DNA of 64,000 bases from Treponemataceae bacterium (GTDB lineage Bacteria; Spirochaetota; Spirochaetia; Treponematales; Treponemataceae), in contig JAKSTS010000001.1 in NCBI GenBank assembly GCA_024402455.1, positions 1 to 64,000 of the forward strand, read 5' to 3'. The notes beneath the pieces were generated by a model. It saw only the letters and a list, made by a program, of their open reading frames with translations. It was not told the origin of the DNA and did not search any database. Shown here piece after piece: positions 1-9,215 of the stretch. The position numbers and the translations under genes were made by a program. Numbering within the stretch: position 1 is the stretch's first letter; each line of letters begins with the position of its first letter.

Positions 1-1002
<1,002 letters not shown>

Positions 1003-1899
1003 TCAGCAGTTTCTGTAAGTTTTTTCTATATAATCTTTTACGCCGTCAAGACCGTTTTTGCATAAAGCGCTTATAAACGGACGGGCAATCATTACCTGTT
1101 TTGCACCAAAATAAGAAGCAACATAAATGTCGCGCTTTTTTCTTATGCCGCCGTCAATCCAGATTTCTCCGCATGATTTTTTCAAAGCTTTGTGATGTTC
1201 TGCCAGAAAGTCAATTGTGCTGCCCGTGCGGTTGTCAACTCTTCCGCCGTGGTTTGAAATGACGACTATATCCGGGTGCAGTGTTTTTACAAGTTCAATG
1301 TCTTGTGTTGTAAAAACGCCTTTAATGGCAAAAGGCACTTTTAACACGTTGTTTGCATAATCTTTTATTTCTGTTAAAAGTTCTGCATTCTTTTTTTCAA
1401 GGCTTACAAGATTTCGCATTGTAATAATATTGTAAGCGTCTATGTCGATGCCGATTATTTCAGCAATGTTTGAAGCCCATTGTGCTCTTTCAATGATTTT
1501 CTGATTTGCATAAGGTTTTATAAAAACGGCAGCTTTTGTTTTCTGTTTTTCAACAGCTGCAATTCCGCTTTTTAGTTTTATGTCAGGGCAGCCGTCACCA
1601 ATGCTCAATGGAATGTTTGCACGGCAGCATGCTTCTATCATGTCAAAATAAAACTGTTCTTCAATAGCATAACCGACATTTTCGCAGCCGCCTGTTATTG
1701 GTGCAAGTCTTAATGCCGGAGGATTATATTTAAAAAGTTCTTCATCTGAAACTTCGTTTCTAGGATAAATGTCCCAGTCGCTGCAGTTTAATTGAAAATT
1801 GATGTTTTTACGGATTCCGCCTGTACCGGGAAGTTCAGAAATACAGCCATTGCCTTTGCATTCTGTGCAGAAATGGCATTTTGGGGTAATTATACTCAT
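1003..1899 (-). CDS. FMN-dependent alpha-hydroxy-acid oxidoreductase family protein
   Basis: 298 residues. The C-terminal half has the family's active-site region: VVISNHGGRVDNRTG (about 210-224; compare SNHGGRQLD in lactate and glycolate oxidases), then WIDGGIRKKRDIYVA and a phosphate-binding end, GAKQVMIARPF. The N-terminus carries a compact cysteine cluster CHFCTECKGNGC (8-19) that classical lactate oxidases lack; it could bind metal or an iron-sulfur cluster (inference). The family are TIM-barrel flavoproteins that oxidise 2-hydroxy acids or, in IDI-2-like members, act on isoprenoids; the substrate here is unknown. It is the last gene in the dnaX-ybaB-recR run, 90 nt after recR. No clear Shine-Dalgarno precedes the ATG. 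Cytoplasmic by sequence (no signal peptide or membrane segment). Confidence 0.82.
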   Translation of the reverse strand: MSIITPKCHFCTECKGNGCISELPGTGGIRKNINFQLNCSDWDIYPRNEVSDEELFKYNPPALRLAPITGGCENVGYAIEEQFYFDMIEACCRANIPLSIGDGCPDIKLKSGIAAVEKQKTKAAVFIKPYANQKIIERAQWASNIAEIIGIDIDAYNIITMRNLVSLEKKNAELLTEIKDYANNVLKVPFAIKGVFTTQDIELVKTLHPDIVVISNHGGRVDNRTGSTIDFLAEHHKALKKSCGEIWIDGGIRKKRDIYVASYFGAKQVMIARPFISALCKNGLDGVKDYIEKTYRNC

Positions 1900-1989
1900 A
1901 TCTAGTCTATCGGCTTTTTTCTTAAGCCCTTGAGAATTTATGAAATTCGCAAAGGTTCAGGCTGTTTTATGTGCAAAAATATGCCTGTT

Positions 1990-2583
1990 TCAGTTTCCTA
2001 AAGAAATTCTTCCGCGGAAACTTCTTTGAAGTGTAAGTTTGTCTGCATATTCAAGGTCGCCGCCGACAGGAAGACCTGAAGCAAGGCGCGAAACTGAAAC
2101 ATTCAATTCTGAAAGCAGTTTCTGCACATAAAGTGCTGTGGTGTCGCCTTCTATTGTCGGGTTTGTTGCAATGATGACTTCCTGAATATTTTCGTTTTTT
2201 ACACGTTCAACAAGCTCGTTAAACGAAAGCTGTTCTGGTCCAATGCCTTCAAGAGGTGCAATGACACCGCCAAGCACATGAAAAAGACCGTGGTATTCTC
2301 TTGAGGCTTCGATTGTCTGTACATCCTGAGGCTGTTCAACAACACACAGAAGATTTCTGTCGCGCAGAGGATCTGCACAGATTGAGCAGATGTCTTTTTC
2401 GGTGTATGCACCGCAGACAGGACAAGGATGAATGCGTTCATGCAAAGTTAAAAGCTGCTGTGCAAGATTTTGGGCAAACGATTCGTCTGTTTTTAGAATG
2501 TGTATTGCAATGCGGGCGGCGCTTTTTTTGCCGATTCCGGGAAGTCTGGAAAATGATTCTGTTAAATCTTCAAGAGCGTTCAT
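1990..2583 (-). CDS. recR: Recombination mediator protein RecR
   Basis: 197 residues, the usual length. Seen in order: a helix-hairpin-helix LPGIGKKSAARIA (14-26), a C4 zinc finger with CPVC and CSIC (about 54-70), and a Toprim domain whose acidic residues lie in VVEQPQD and NPTIEGDTTA. The C-terminal ASGLPVGGDLEYAD and LQRSFRGR are family signatures. RecR works with RecO (and RecF) to load RecA on SSB-coated gaps. The ATG lies 1 nt after the ybaB stop (TAA at 2585-2587), so the two are almost certainly cotranscribed and translationally coupled. The order dnaX-ybaB-recR is widely conserved in bacteria. Confidence 0.98.
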   Translation of the reverse strand: MNALEDLTESFSRLPGIGKKSAARIAIHILKTDESFAQNLAQQLLTLHERIHPCPVCGAYTEKDICSICADPLRDRNLLCVVEQPQDVQTIEASREYHGLFHVLGGVIAPLEGIGPEQLSFNELVERVKNENIQEVIIATNPTIEGDTTALYVQKLLSELNVSVSRLASGLPVGGDLEYADKLTLQRSFRGRISLGN

Positions 2584-2584
2584 T

Positions 2585-2902
2585 TTATGCGTTTAATCCT
2601 GGAATGTTCAAACCGCCGACTAATGGTCCGAGCTTTTCTGTAATTGATTCGCGGATTTTTGCAAGTGCATCGCGATGAGCAGCAATTATTAAATCCTGAA
2701 GCATTGCAACGTCGCGTGGATCAACTGCAATCGGGTCTATTTGAAGTGAAGTGATTTCCATCTGTCCATTTACAGTAACTTTTACAATGCCGCCGCCCGA
2801 AGCGCCTGTTGCAGACATTGCTTTAAGTTCTTCCTGAACTTTTCCGAACTGCTGCTGAAGGTTTTGTGTGTTTTTCAAAAGCTCGAATGGATTAAAATTC
2901 AT
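2585..2902 (-). CDS. ybaB: YbaB/EbfC family nucleoid-associated protein
   Basis: 105 residues, typical for this small DNA-binding family. The N-terminal helix MNFNPFELLKNTQNLQQQ, the glycine-rich turn GASGGGIVKVTVNGQ (34-48) and the DPRDVAMLQDLI helix match YbaB/EbfC. EbfC homologues in spirochaetes (Borrelia) bind DNA and help compact the nucleoid; the same role is inferred here. It lies between dnaX and recR, with a good ribosome binding site (AAGGGG) 5 nt before the ATG. 128 nt separate it from the dnaX stop, enough for a separate promoter, but I see no strong one. Confidence 0.95.
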   Translation of the reverse strand: MNFNPFELLKNTQNLQQQFGKVQEELKAMSATGASGGGIVKVTVNGQMEITSLQIDPIAVDPRDVAMLQDLIIAAHRDALAKIRESITEKLGPLVGGLNIPGLNA

Positions 2903-3030
2903 AATTTCCCCTTAAGATTTATATCATCTCTAAAAATATATTTTAGTGTTCTGTTATTTTTTGCATTTTCAATATAGCAGACTGCTTTAAATTTGAAAAT
3001 CTGCTGTTTTGAGTTTTTGAAAAGTTCAGT

Positions 3031-5442
3031 TTAAGAAACCTGCGTTCCTTTAAAAACATGGCAAAGAAGTTCAACTTCTTTTGGTACCTGTTCCTGTGCA
3101 GCATCGTTTGCAGATGCTGCTTTTTCAAGCTGAACTTCAAATTGAACATTGCTGTTTTTTAGTTTTGAAAAAACTGAACTGATGTAATGAATTTCAGGTT
3201 CAATCTGGTTTTTCAAAAAAGGTTTTTCAATAAAACAAGTCAGCTTATTTCCAGTAAATGACCAGCGGACTGCATTTAATAAAGCAGTTCCAATCAGTGT
3301 TTTTTCAGACGAAATCTGTTCAATTCCTTCGTGCAGAAAAGCGTCAAAATCATCTGAAGAAAGTGCCTGTTCTGGCTGGCTTGTTTCTTCATGCCTGTTT
3401 TCAGAAGGGTCAAAACTTTGAAGAGCAGAAGCCGAATTGTCAAAATCATCTTGATATTCTTCTATTTCTTCTGAATCTTCTGAAGGTTCATACTGTGAAA
3501 AATAAGGTTCGTCCGGCTGGTTGTTTTGCAAGGCTGTTCCAAAATTCTGCACGGCCTGTGTCTGCTGTACAAATTGAGCACGCTGTTCAGTTTGTGCTGC
3601 CTGTGCCTGGTATTGAACAGCTTGAACATTCTGTACATTTTGTGCCTGCGGAACGTTGATTTGTGCGTTCTGATTTGTGTGGAATGTTTCATACCCGGAC
3701 GCCTGCGGCAAGGTCTGCTGATTGTAATTTTGTGCAGCAGGCACTGTTTGCGGTGCTGCAGGTGCAGGCTGTATCGGGGCTGCATGGCTGTTTGCCATAT
3801 TCTGCCGGTTAGAAGATTTCGGTGGTTCTTCTCCTGCCTGGTCAAAAGCCAAAGAAGCTTCCTGCATGTTAATCTGAAAATTCGGTCTGTTTTGCGGTGC
3901 AGGTTTCTGCGGTTGAGAAAAGTTGCCGTAAGACATTTGATTTTGATGTGGTGCGGCATTTGTCTGTGCAGCAGGTTCAATTTTGCGGGTTTCCATTTGT
4001 TCTGCAGCAAAAGTATTAACCGGCTGATTTTGAACATGGTTCTGCTGAATTTCGGCTTGAACTGGCTGCTGAAACTGCGGCAAGGTCTGCTGTACAGGTT
4101 GAGTCATCTGCTGAACCTGCTGAAAAGATTGCTGCGGACGAACTTCTGTTATATTCCGTCTTATCTGTTCAAAAGGGTTTGTATTTGCTGCTGTTACGGG
4201 TGCGGTTTCAGGTTTAGTTGTGCTGAAACCGCATTGGGCTAAAGGGCGGTTTCCTCCTTGAGGAAGTTCCTGAATGTTCGGTGTTTCCATTTTTGCACCG
4301 GCAGCAAGAAGGTTTCTTGCAGAATCAACAGCTTTTTTGACTTCAAAAGGAGAAACATAACCCGAAAGATATGTAAGTCTTGAAAGTGCAAGTTCCAGTT
4401 CAAAACGTGGCGAAAGTGAATAGCGCACATCTCTAAAGAGCTGCAGAAACATTGAAAGAGCCCGTTCAAGTCTTATGGCGTCCCAGTTTGCAAGAACTTT
4501 TTGAGAAAACCGTGAAGAAGAGCGGCCAAGCAGAGATTCTTTAGTTACACCGCTTTGAATTAAAAGCAGGTTTCTTAAATAATCTGCAAAATTGATTATA
4601 AACTGGTCGATTGAAACACCTGTCTGCAATATTGAATCAAGCTTTTCTAAAGCTGTTCCGCTGTTGCCGTCAATAAAAAGTTCGCAAAGCTCATTAAGAT
4701 GGTCTGTGCTTGCAAGACCAAGCTTATCGCGGATTTTTTCATAAGTTATGTGATCGCCTGAAAAAGCCGCAACCTGGTCAAAAAGTGTATAAGCATCGCG
4801 TACAGAACCTGTTGATTCCCTTGCAATCCAGTAAAGGGCTTCGTCATCGGCTTTTATGTTCATTTCTGCGGCTGCATCTGCAAGCAGGTTTTTTACGACT
4901 TCTGGTGCAACAAGACGGAAATTGAACTGCTGGCAGCGGCTTTTTATTGTTGCCGGAACTTTGTGCAGTTCAGTTGTTGCAAAAATGAAAATGACATATG
5001 GCGGCGGTTCTTCGATTGTCTTTAGCAGTGCATTAAAAGCACTTGTTGAAAGCATATGAACTTCGTCAATTATATAAATCTTGTAACGTGAACTGTTCGG
5101 TGGAAAAAGGACTTCGTCTTTTATCTGACGCACGTCGTTTACGCTTGTATTTGAAGCACCATCAATTTCAATGACGTCCAGGCTTGTGCCGCGTGCAATT
5201 TCGCGGCAAGTGTTACATTCGCCGCAAGGAGTGGCGTTCGGGCCTTTTTCGCAGTTTAATGCTCTTGCCAGAATTCGTGCACTGGAAGTTTTTCCACATC
5301 CACGAGGACCAGAGAAAAGATATGCATGAGCAATTTTGCCTGTTTCAATTGCATTTTTGAGTGTTGCCACAACAAATTCTTGACCGACCAGGCTTTCAAA
5401 AGTCTGAGGTCTGCGGCGTGTTGCTGTTACTTCATAAGCCAT
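3031..5442 (-). CDS. dnaX: DNA polymerase III subunit gamma/tau
   Basis: 803 residues from the ATG at 5442. Seen: AAA+ clamp-loader core with Walker A GPRGCGKT (45-52), zinc cysteines C64, C73, C76 and C79, DEVH (126-129) and the sensor region ATTELHKVPATIKSRCQQF. Domain III runs to about 390. A very long low-complexity linker rich in Gln, Asn, Pro and Ala (about 395-690) follows, then an acidic stretch and a folded C-terminal domain of about 100 residues. DnaX is the ATPase of the clamp loader and bridges polymerase and helicase. I chose MAYEVTATRRR as the start: a longer frame begins 4 codons upstream (5454), but that ATG lies inside the -10 box of a promoter-like pair placed for a leaderless mRNA. 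No frameshift signal for a separate gamma form was evident. Confidence 0.96.
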   Translation of the reverse strand: MAYEVTATRRRPQTFESLVGQEFVVATLKNAIETGKIAHAYLFSGPRGCGKTSSARILARALNCEKGPNATPCGECNTCREIARGTSLDVIEIDGASNTSVNDVRQIKDEVLFPPNSSRYKIYIIDEVHMLSTSAFNALLKTIEEPPPYVIFIFATTELHKVPATIKSRCQQFNFRLVAPEVVKNLLADAAAEMNIKADDEALYWIARESTGSVRDAYTLFDQVAAFSGDHITYEKIRDKLGLASTDHLNELCELFIDGNSGTALEKLDSILQTGVSIDQFIINFADYLRNLLLIQSGVTKESLLGRSSSRFSQKVLANWDAIRLERALSMFLQLFRDVRYSLSPRFELELALSRLTYLSGYVSPFEVKKAVDSARNLLAAGAKMETPNIQELPQGGNRPLAQCGFSTTKPETAPVTAANTNPFEQIRRNITEVRPQQSFQQVQQMTQPVQQTLPQFQQPVQAEIQQNHVQNQPVNTFAAEQMETRKIEPAAQTNAAPHQNQMSYGNFSQPQKPAPQNRPNFQINMQEASLAFDQAGEEPPKSSNRQNMANSHAAPIQPAPAAPQTVPAAQNYNQQTLPQASGYETFHTNQNAQINVPQAQNVQNVQAVQYQAQAAQTEQRAQFVQQTQAVQNFGTALQNNQPDEPYFSQYEPSEDSEEIEEYQDDFDNSASALQSFDPSENRHEETSQPEQALSSDDFDAFLHEGIEQISSEKTLIGTALLNAVRWSFTGNKLTCFIEKPFLKNQIEPEIHYISSVFSKLKNSNVQFEVQLEKAASANDAAQEQVPKEVELLCHVFKGTQVS

Positions 5443-5449
5443 GCAAAAA

Positions 5450-5478
5450 AGCATAACGCAAAAACGCTTTGTTTACAA
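5450..5478 (-). promoter_or_regulatory. Putative leaderless promoter of dnaX
   Basis: On the minus strand TTGTAA (5473-5478), a 17-nt spacer, TATGCT (5450-5455), then 7 nt to the dnaX ATG (5442). Transcription would begin at or next to the start codon, and no Shine-Dalgarno is present. Confidence 0.55.
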
Positions 5479-5522
5479 GAACACAAAAGTAATTCATGCT
5501 CAGGATAAGGAGATGCAATTAA

Positions 5523-6059
5523 ATGAAAAAAATAATTATTTCTGTTATTCTATTAATAATTTGCTTCAGCGCTTTTCCTTTGGGCAGTCATGAGTCATTT
5601 GAAACTAAAATATTAAAACATCCGTTAGCAGAATCTTACGATTTTGATGCCAGTAATGATACTTTTGGCTATAATTTTATACTGAAGCTAAAAAATGGAC
5701 ATGAAATATATTTTAGAGGTGTTAAAGACGATTTAACTTTTAATAAATGGAGTGGAATAAGTCATATTAATGATGTGCAATTTTCTTGTACAGACTTTAA
5801 TCCTGTTAGCAATGAAAAGAGGGGGCATGGCTATATAAGGATAAAGGATATTTGTAAAGCAACAGGTACAAATTATAATGATGTTTTTTCTATATTGGAT
5901 AATTACAATGAATTTTGCAGACTATTGAACTCATTGCCATGGACTAAAGATGATTCTGCTGAAGAGGTATGTGCAAAATATACTGATAATTATTGTGTTT
6001 ATTTATATAGGGCTTATATGAGCGATGAAAACAAATTCATAGAAATCCCTGAAGAATGA
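5523..6059 (+). CDS. Hypothetical secreted protein
   Basis: 178 residues with an N-terminal signal peptide (MKKIIISVILLIICFSAFPLG; lysines followed by a hydrophobic stretch, cleavage near residue 20), so probably periplasmic or outer-membrane associated. The mature part is acidic and rich in Tyr, Asn and Asp, with several cysteines; no known domain was recognised. Start is supported by AAGGAG about 10 nt before the ATG. It is divergent from dnaX across 80 nt. The repeat mosaic begins within 40 nt of its stop, and the perfect hairpin at 6099-6125 could serve as its transcript end. Its higher AT content than neighbouring core genes is like that of other short secreted proteins in this window. 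Confidence 0.75.
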   Translation: MKKIIISVILLIICFSAFPLGSHESFETKILKHPLAESYDFDASNDTFGYNFILKLKNGHEIYFRGVKDDLTFNKWSGISHINDVQFSCTDFNPVSNEKRGHGYIRIKDICKATGTNYNDVFSILDNYNEFCRLLNSLPWTKDDSAEEVCAKYTDNYCVYLYRAYMSDENKFIEIPEE

Positions 6060-6098
6060 GTAATTTATAGTGCAGCAATCCACAGCAGATAAGTTCCT

Positions 6099-6125
6099 TG
6101 TAGTTTTTGCTTTGCAAAAACTACA
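6099..6125. repeat. Perfect 12-bp hairpin at the left edge of the mosaic
   Basis: TGTAGTTTTTGC (6099-6110) and GCAAAAACTACA (6114-6125) around a 3-nt loop. A related hairpin is at about 6599-6624. It may end the transcript of the gene at 5523-6059, although no U-run follows. Confidence 0.7.
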
Positions 6126-6293
6126 GCGTTTCGCGGGCTGCAGTCTAATCTGTAGAACCAATCCCAAAGCGAAACCCAAAACAAGCAACATTTCGCACCA
6201 GTCCTTACCAGTTTGGTTTTCGCTTTGGAGGGCTACCACATACTTTTGTTAGATTTAGCCCAAATTTGCAGCACAACCCCAAAGCGAAACCGT

Positions 6294-6525
6294 AATTAGC
6301 ATTTGCTAATAACCCGAAAAGATGTCTTTTTGCACAATTAGCAAATGCTAACGGCCCGAAAAGATGTCTTTTTTGCCAATTAGCAAATGCTAACGGCTCA
6401 AAAAGATGTCTTTTTTGTCAATTAGCAAATGCTAACGACCCAAAAAGATGTCTTTTTGACAGTTCGCATTTGCTAACGCCGAAAATTTTGTTTTCTGTCA
6501 TTCGCATTTGCTAACGGCGATAGCC
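6294..6525. repeat. Tandem array of ~42-bp units, 5 full and 1 partial
   Basis: Units start at about 6294, 6336, 6378, 6420, 6461 and 6500, with lengths 42, 42, 42, 41 and 39 and a short last unit. Each full unit holds the dyad TTAGCAAATGCTAA (TTAGCATTTGCTAA in unit 1) followed by a second dyad AAAAAGATGTCTTTTT. Units 5 and 6 are diverged (TTCGCATTTGCTAA). The units are similar enough to suggest recent expansion. Confidence 0.88.
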
Positions 6526-6703
6526 GCACACCTGTCTTCACCAGTTTGGTTTTCGCTTTGGGTTAATCACATACTTTGGGCTATTTGGCGAAAACAGTCA
6601 GATTTTTGCTTCGCAAAAACTGACAAATCTGCGAAAAACAAACTGGCAGGTTTCGCCGAATTCTCCCAAATTTGCAGCACAACCCCAACGCGAAACCTGA
6701 AGT

Positions 6704-8167
6704 TTACTGCGGAAAATTTTCGCCGGTTAAATCTTGAAAAGCTTTTTCTGTTGGGAATCTTTCCTGTGCTTCTGCAACTACTTTGCGGATTTCCGAAGGT
6801 TTTCCGTTTGTTTTAAGATATTCAACATAGCCTGTGTAATAAACTTTTAAATTTGAAACAAGAACTTTGTCTTTAGGCATATATTCAAGGCAGTCTAAAG
6901 TTGTTTCAATGGCTTTTTTGTATTCTTTCTTGTTATAAAGCAGATTGCTTTCTTTTACGGTTACGCTTCTGTAAAGTTTGAGGATGTCTGTTTTTGAAAG
7001 AACATTTGCATCCAGTTCAGAAAACAAAAGCTTGCGTGCATCATCAAATTTCTGTGCATCAATAAATTTAACTGTCAGATTGTTTGTCAGCATAAGTCTG
7101 AAACGGATGTATTCGCCGTTTTGTTGTGTAACGCCATAATTTAAAGAAGTTGCCAGCGCATCATAGCCAATCTGATAGTCATCTGCTTTTTCTGCTGCAT
7201 TTACAGCGGCAAGATATGTGTTATTTAAAAGAGCACGTTTATTTTGTGTCTGCGGCAAATCCTGAATCCATTTAAAAGATTCTTCGTAACGGCCTTTTTT
7301 GTTGTTTTCCCGCGACATGTAGCTTGAAAGGTTTGTCAGTGCAGATGTGTAGCTGTTTTGACCAGATTCATCATCACGAAGAATGTTCAGAATATATGCA
7401 AGATTTGTAGCTTCAATGTATCTTTTCTCTTTTGTTTTGATGAAAACATCATTTTGAACAACAAGCGCAAGCAGTTTTTTTATTGGAATGTTATCAAAAA
7501 GCTTGTATCTTCCAGGTGCAACATAAGTAAAACCTGTAGATTTTCCAAAATTTGACTGAAATTCTTTTTTGCTTCCCGGATCAAAACCGTAAAAATTGGT
7601 TGTTTCAACAAAAACATCTTTGGAATCTATCAAGGCTTTAATTAAAACGTGGTCGCTTGTTTCAATCGGCTCGCAGGCAATTCCACACCTTGTCAATAAA
7701 GCCGCATAAAGCAAAGATGCGCTTACGCAGTCATAAGTCTGTGTATCTTTCAAATCTGAAAAAATAAAGCTGTTTTTGTTATAGCGGCGCAGAAAAATTC
7801 GGTGCATCTGCTGATTGATTGTGTCTGCCAGCAGATACTGTGATTCATATGATTTATCTTCAAAAACTTCTGGAGCAACTGCGTTTGCAACTGCTTCGTC
7901 AAAAAGTTCTGCCTGTTCTTCATAAAATGCAAGCAGTTCATCTTTGCGGTCATTATTGCTGCTCACAGTTATAAAAGCTTCAATCAGTTCTCTGTCTGTA
8001 TATTGAGAAAAGTCTGAATCAAGCAGTTCCTGAAATTCCGGTGATATTGTACACACAAGCTGCATTGTGTCTTCGTAAGAACCAAGGTCTGCCTGTGTGC
8101 AGAAAATTGCCTGTGCAAAAGTTAAAAAAACAGTTAAAAAACAGCAGATTTTACGTGTATGTTTCAT
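6704..8167 (-). CDS. Secreted transglutaminase-like protein with TPR-like C-terminus
   Basis: 487 residues. A signal peptide (about 1-23) predicts export. Residues 110-230 resemble a transglutaminase-like or SirB1-like fold: DTQTYDCVSASLLYAALLTRCGI gives a candidate nucleophile Cys147 at a helix start, SDHVLIKA gives His173, and VFVETTNFYGFDPG supplies the third element. The second half (about 265-480) is helical and repetitive, like TPR units. Papain-fold proteins of this kind in bacteria are proteases, amidases or non-catalytic scaffolds; which applies is unknown. No Shine-Dalgarno precedes the ATG at 8167. The 3' end abuts the repeat mosaic, whose right arm ends just past the stop codon. 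Confidence 0.78.
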   Translation of the reverse strand: MKHTRKICCFLTVFLTFAQAIFCTQADLGSYEDTMQLVCTISPEFQELLDSDFSQYTDRELIEAFITVSSNNDRKDELLAFYEEQAELFDEAVANAVAPEVFEDKSYESQYLLADTINQQMHRIFLRRYNKNSFIFSDLKDTQTYDCVSASLLYAALLTRCGIACEPIETSDHVLIKALIDSKDVFVETTNFYGFDPGSKKEFQSNFGKSTGFTYVAPGRYKLFDNIPIKKLLALVVQNDVFIKTKEKRYIEATNLAYILNILRDDESGQNSYTSALTNLSSYMSRENNKKGRYEESFKWIQDLPQTQNKRALLNNTYLAAVNAAEKADDYQIGYDALATSLNYGVTQQNGEYIRFRLMLTNNLTVKFIDAQKFDDARKLLFSELDANVLSKTDILKLYRSVTVKESNLLYNKKEYKKAIETTLDCLEYMPKDKVLVSNLKVYYTGYVEYLKTNGKPSEIRKVVAEAQERFPTEKAFQDLTGENFPQ

Positions 8168-8315
8168 ATGCGTTTAAACATCGGCACTCATCAAAAGTTT
8201 CTGAAAGCGTAAAAATTGATTTTACATTTAGAGCCGTTATAAGTGGTTTTATATTCTTTTGTCCTGGAATTCTTCAAATTATCGTGTGAATGATTCGAAA
8301 GCGAAATATTTTTTC

Positions 8316-8343
8316 TTGACATGGAAAAAGCGTGAGTTATAAT
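8316..8343 (+). promoter_or_regulatory. Consensus sigma-70-type promoter
   Basis: TTGACA (8316-8321), 16-nt spacer, TATAAT (8338-8343): both boxes match the consensus exactly. It drives the secreted DUF1566-like gene at 8390, giving a leader of about 40 nt that ends in an ACGGAGAA ribosome binding site. Confidence 0.9.
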
Positions 8344-8389
8344 AAAGTTGATTCTATATGAATTAACACTAAAACAACGGAGAAAAAAA

Positions 8390-9079
8390 ATGAAAAAAAA
8401 GCTTGGTATTTTTCTTGCAATATTGTTTATGGCAGAATTTGCTTTCTGCAAGGAATTTAAAGTCAGTTCTTTTTACAAACCTGTTTACAAAGCTGCAACA
8501 GAAACTTTTTTTAAGGTTGGCGATATAGTCGTAGACGAAAATAACAATCCTGTTGCCGTTATTTTCAAAGGTAATAAACTTGCCAGAGACACGGCTCTTG
8601 GTGTAGCTATCGTTCAGAAAGAAGATCTTGAATGGGCACTTGCAGATGCAGCTGGTTATGCTGAAAAAGTTCATGCCATGATAGAAGATAAAACATCCGG
8701 CAAAAACGGTCACTTGAATGCTGTTTCTTTTTATAACGAATTTGAAAAATGGGGCGATGATATTGAAAATTATCCTGCATGGGCTTATGCAAAAAACTAT
8801 AATGAAGGCGGCTTAGGTGACTGGTTCATTCCTTCAATTGAAGAATTCAATCTTTTGATGGAAGAAAGCGAGAAAGTAAATTCTGCACTTAATTATATTA
8901 ATGCTCCGTTGTTCTTGGACAAAACTTACTGGACAAGCAATGTTGCAAAAGTTAACAGCGAAAATGCTTTTTATTTGAATTTCAAAAAAGGAAAAACTGT
9001 TGCTGTTCCAAAGTCAGAAAAGAAATATGTCTGTCTTATAAGAGAATTTAACATCAGCAACGAAAACAAAGGAAACTGA
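8390..9079 (+). CDS. Secreted protein with DUF1566 / Lcl-type C-terminal domain
   Basis: 229 residues from the ATG at 8390, which follows CGGAGAA by 6 nt; an in-frame ATG 14 codons upstream (8348) lies too close to the -10 box and has no ribosome binding site. Signal peptide 1-19 (MKKKLGIFLAILFMAEFAF). The C-terminal half has the features of DUF1566/Lcl domains: GGLGDWFIPSIEEFNLL, KTYWTSN and a short strand pair ending in YVCLIRE. Such domains are frequent in surface and periplasmic proteins of treponemes; the function is not established. It is a single-gene unit between a perfect-consensus promoter and a strong terminator, so probably well expressed. Confidence 0.85.
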   Translation: MKKKLGIFLAILFMAEFAFCKEFKVSSFYKPVYKAATETFFKVGDIVVDENNNPVAVIFKGNKLARDTALGVAIVQKEDLEWALADAAGYAEKVHAMIEDKTSGKNGHLNAVSFYNEFEKWGDDIENYPAWAYAKNYNEGGLGDWFIPSIEEFNLLMEESEKVNSALNYINAPLFLDKTYWTSNVAKVNSENAFYLNFKKGKTVAVPKSEKKYVCLIREFNISNENKGN

Positions 9080-9107
9080 CAGATAAGTCTTAATCTGTAG
9101 AATAAGA

Positions 9108-9176
9108 CGAAAAAGCCCCCGGCAGATGCTGAACTTATAAAAATGCGGTTCAAGGTCTGGCGGGGGCTTTTTTATA
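9108..9176 (+). terminator. Terminator after the DUF1566 gene (may act on both strands)
   Basis: AAAAAGCCCCCG (ending 9121) pairs with CGGGGGCTTTTTT (from 9161), with an inner CAGA/TCTG extension and an upper GAAC/GTTC pair. Six U follow on the plus strand and an A-run precedes it, so it can also end the rpiA transcript coming from the other side. Confidence 0.9.
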
Positions 9177-9215
9177 AAAATCTGTACAGAATCTTTATGT
9201 GCTGTTTTGCTCAGA

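Larger units (their letters stand above)
6060..6703. repeat. Mosaic repeat region: two homologous arms around a 42-bp tandem array
   Basis: About 640 nt between two convergent genes, not convincingly coding. A left arm (6099-6291) and right arm (6540-6697) share three modules: a hairpin TTTTTGC-3 nt-GCAAAAA with flanking complementary bases, a 22-bp word at 6207-6228 and 6540-6561, and a 33-bp word at 6259-6291 and 6665-6697 with one difference. The last two contain complementary words (CCAAAGCGAAA and its reverse complement). Between the arms is a tandem array of roughly 42-bp units. The right arm ends 7 nt before the stop codon of the minus-strand gene. Confidence 0.85.

Noticed and set aside
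2301..2678. 125-codon plus-strand frame across recR/ybaB
   Set aside because: It runs opposite to two certain genes with well-placed signals; its product matches no protein pattern and is a shadow of the GC pattern of recR.
3462..4242. Long frames of 190-240 codons on both strands in the dnaX linker
   Set aside because: They arise from the Gln/Asn-rich repeats of dnaX read in other frames; no ribosome binding site or recognisable domain.
6294..6525. Tandem array as a CRISPR
   Set aside because: Units are contiguous without variable spacers and no cas gene is near.
6508..6816. 102-codon frame inside the repeat mosaic
   Set aside because: It crosses tandem units and the end of a real gene; there is no ribosome binding site and the frame breaks with unit length changes.
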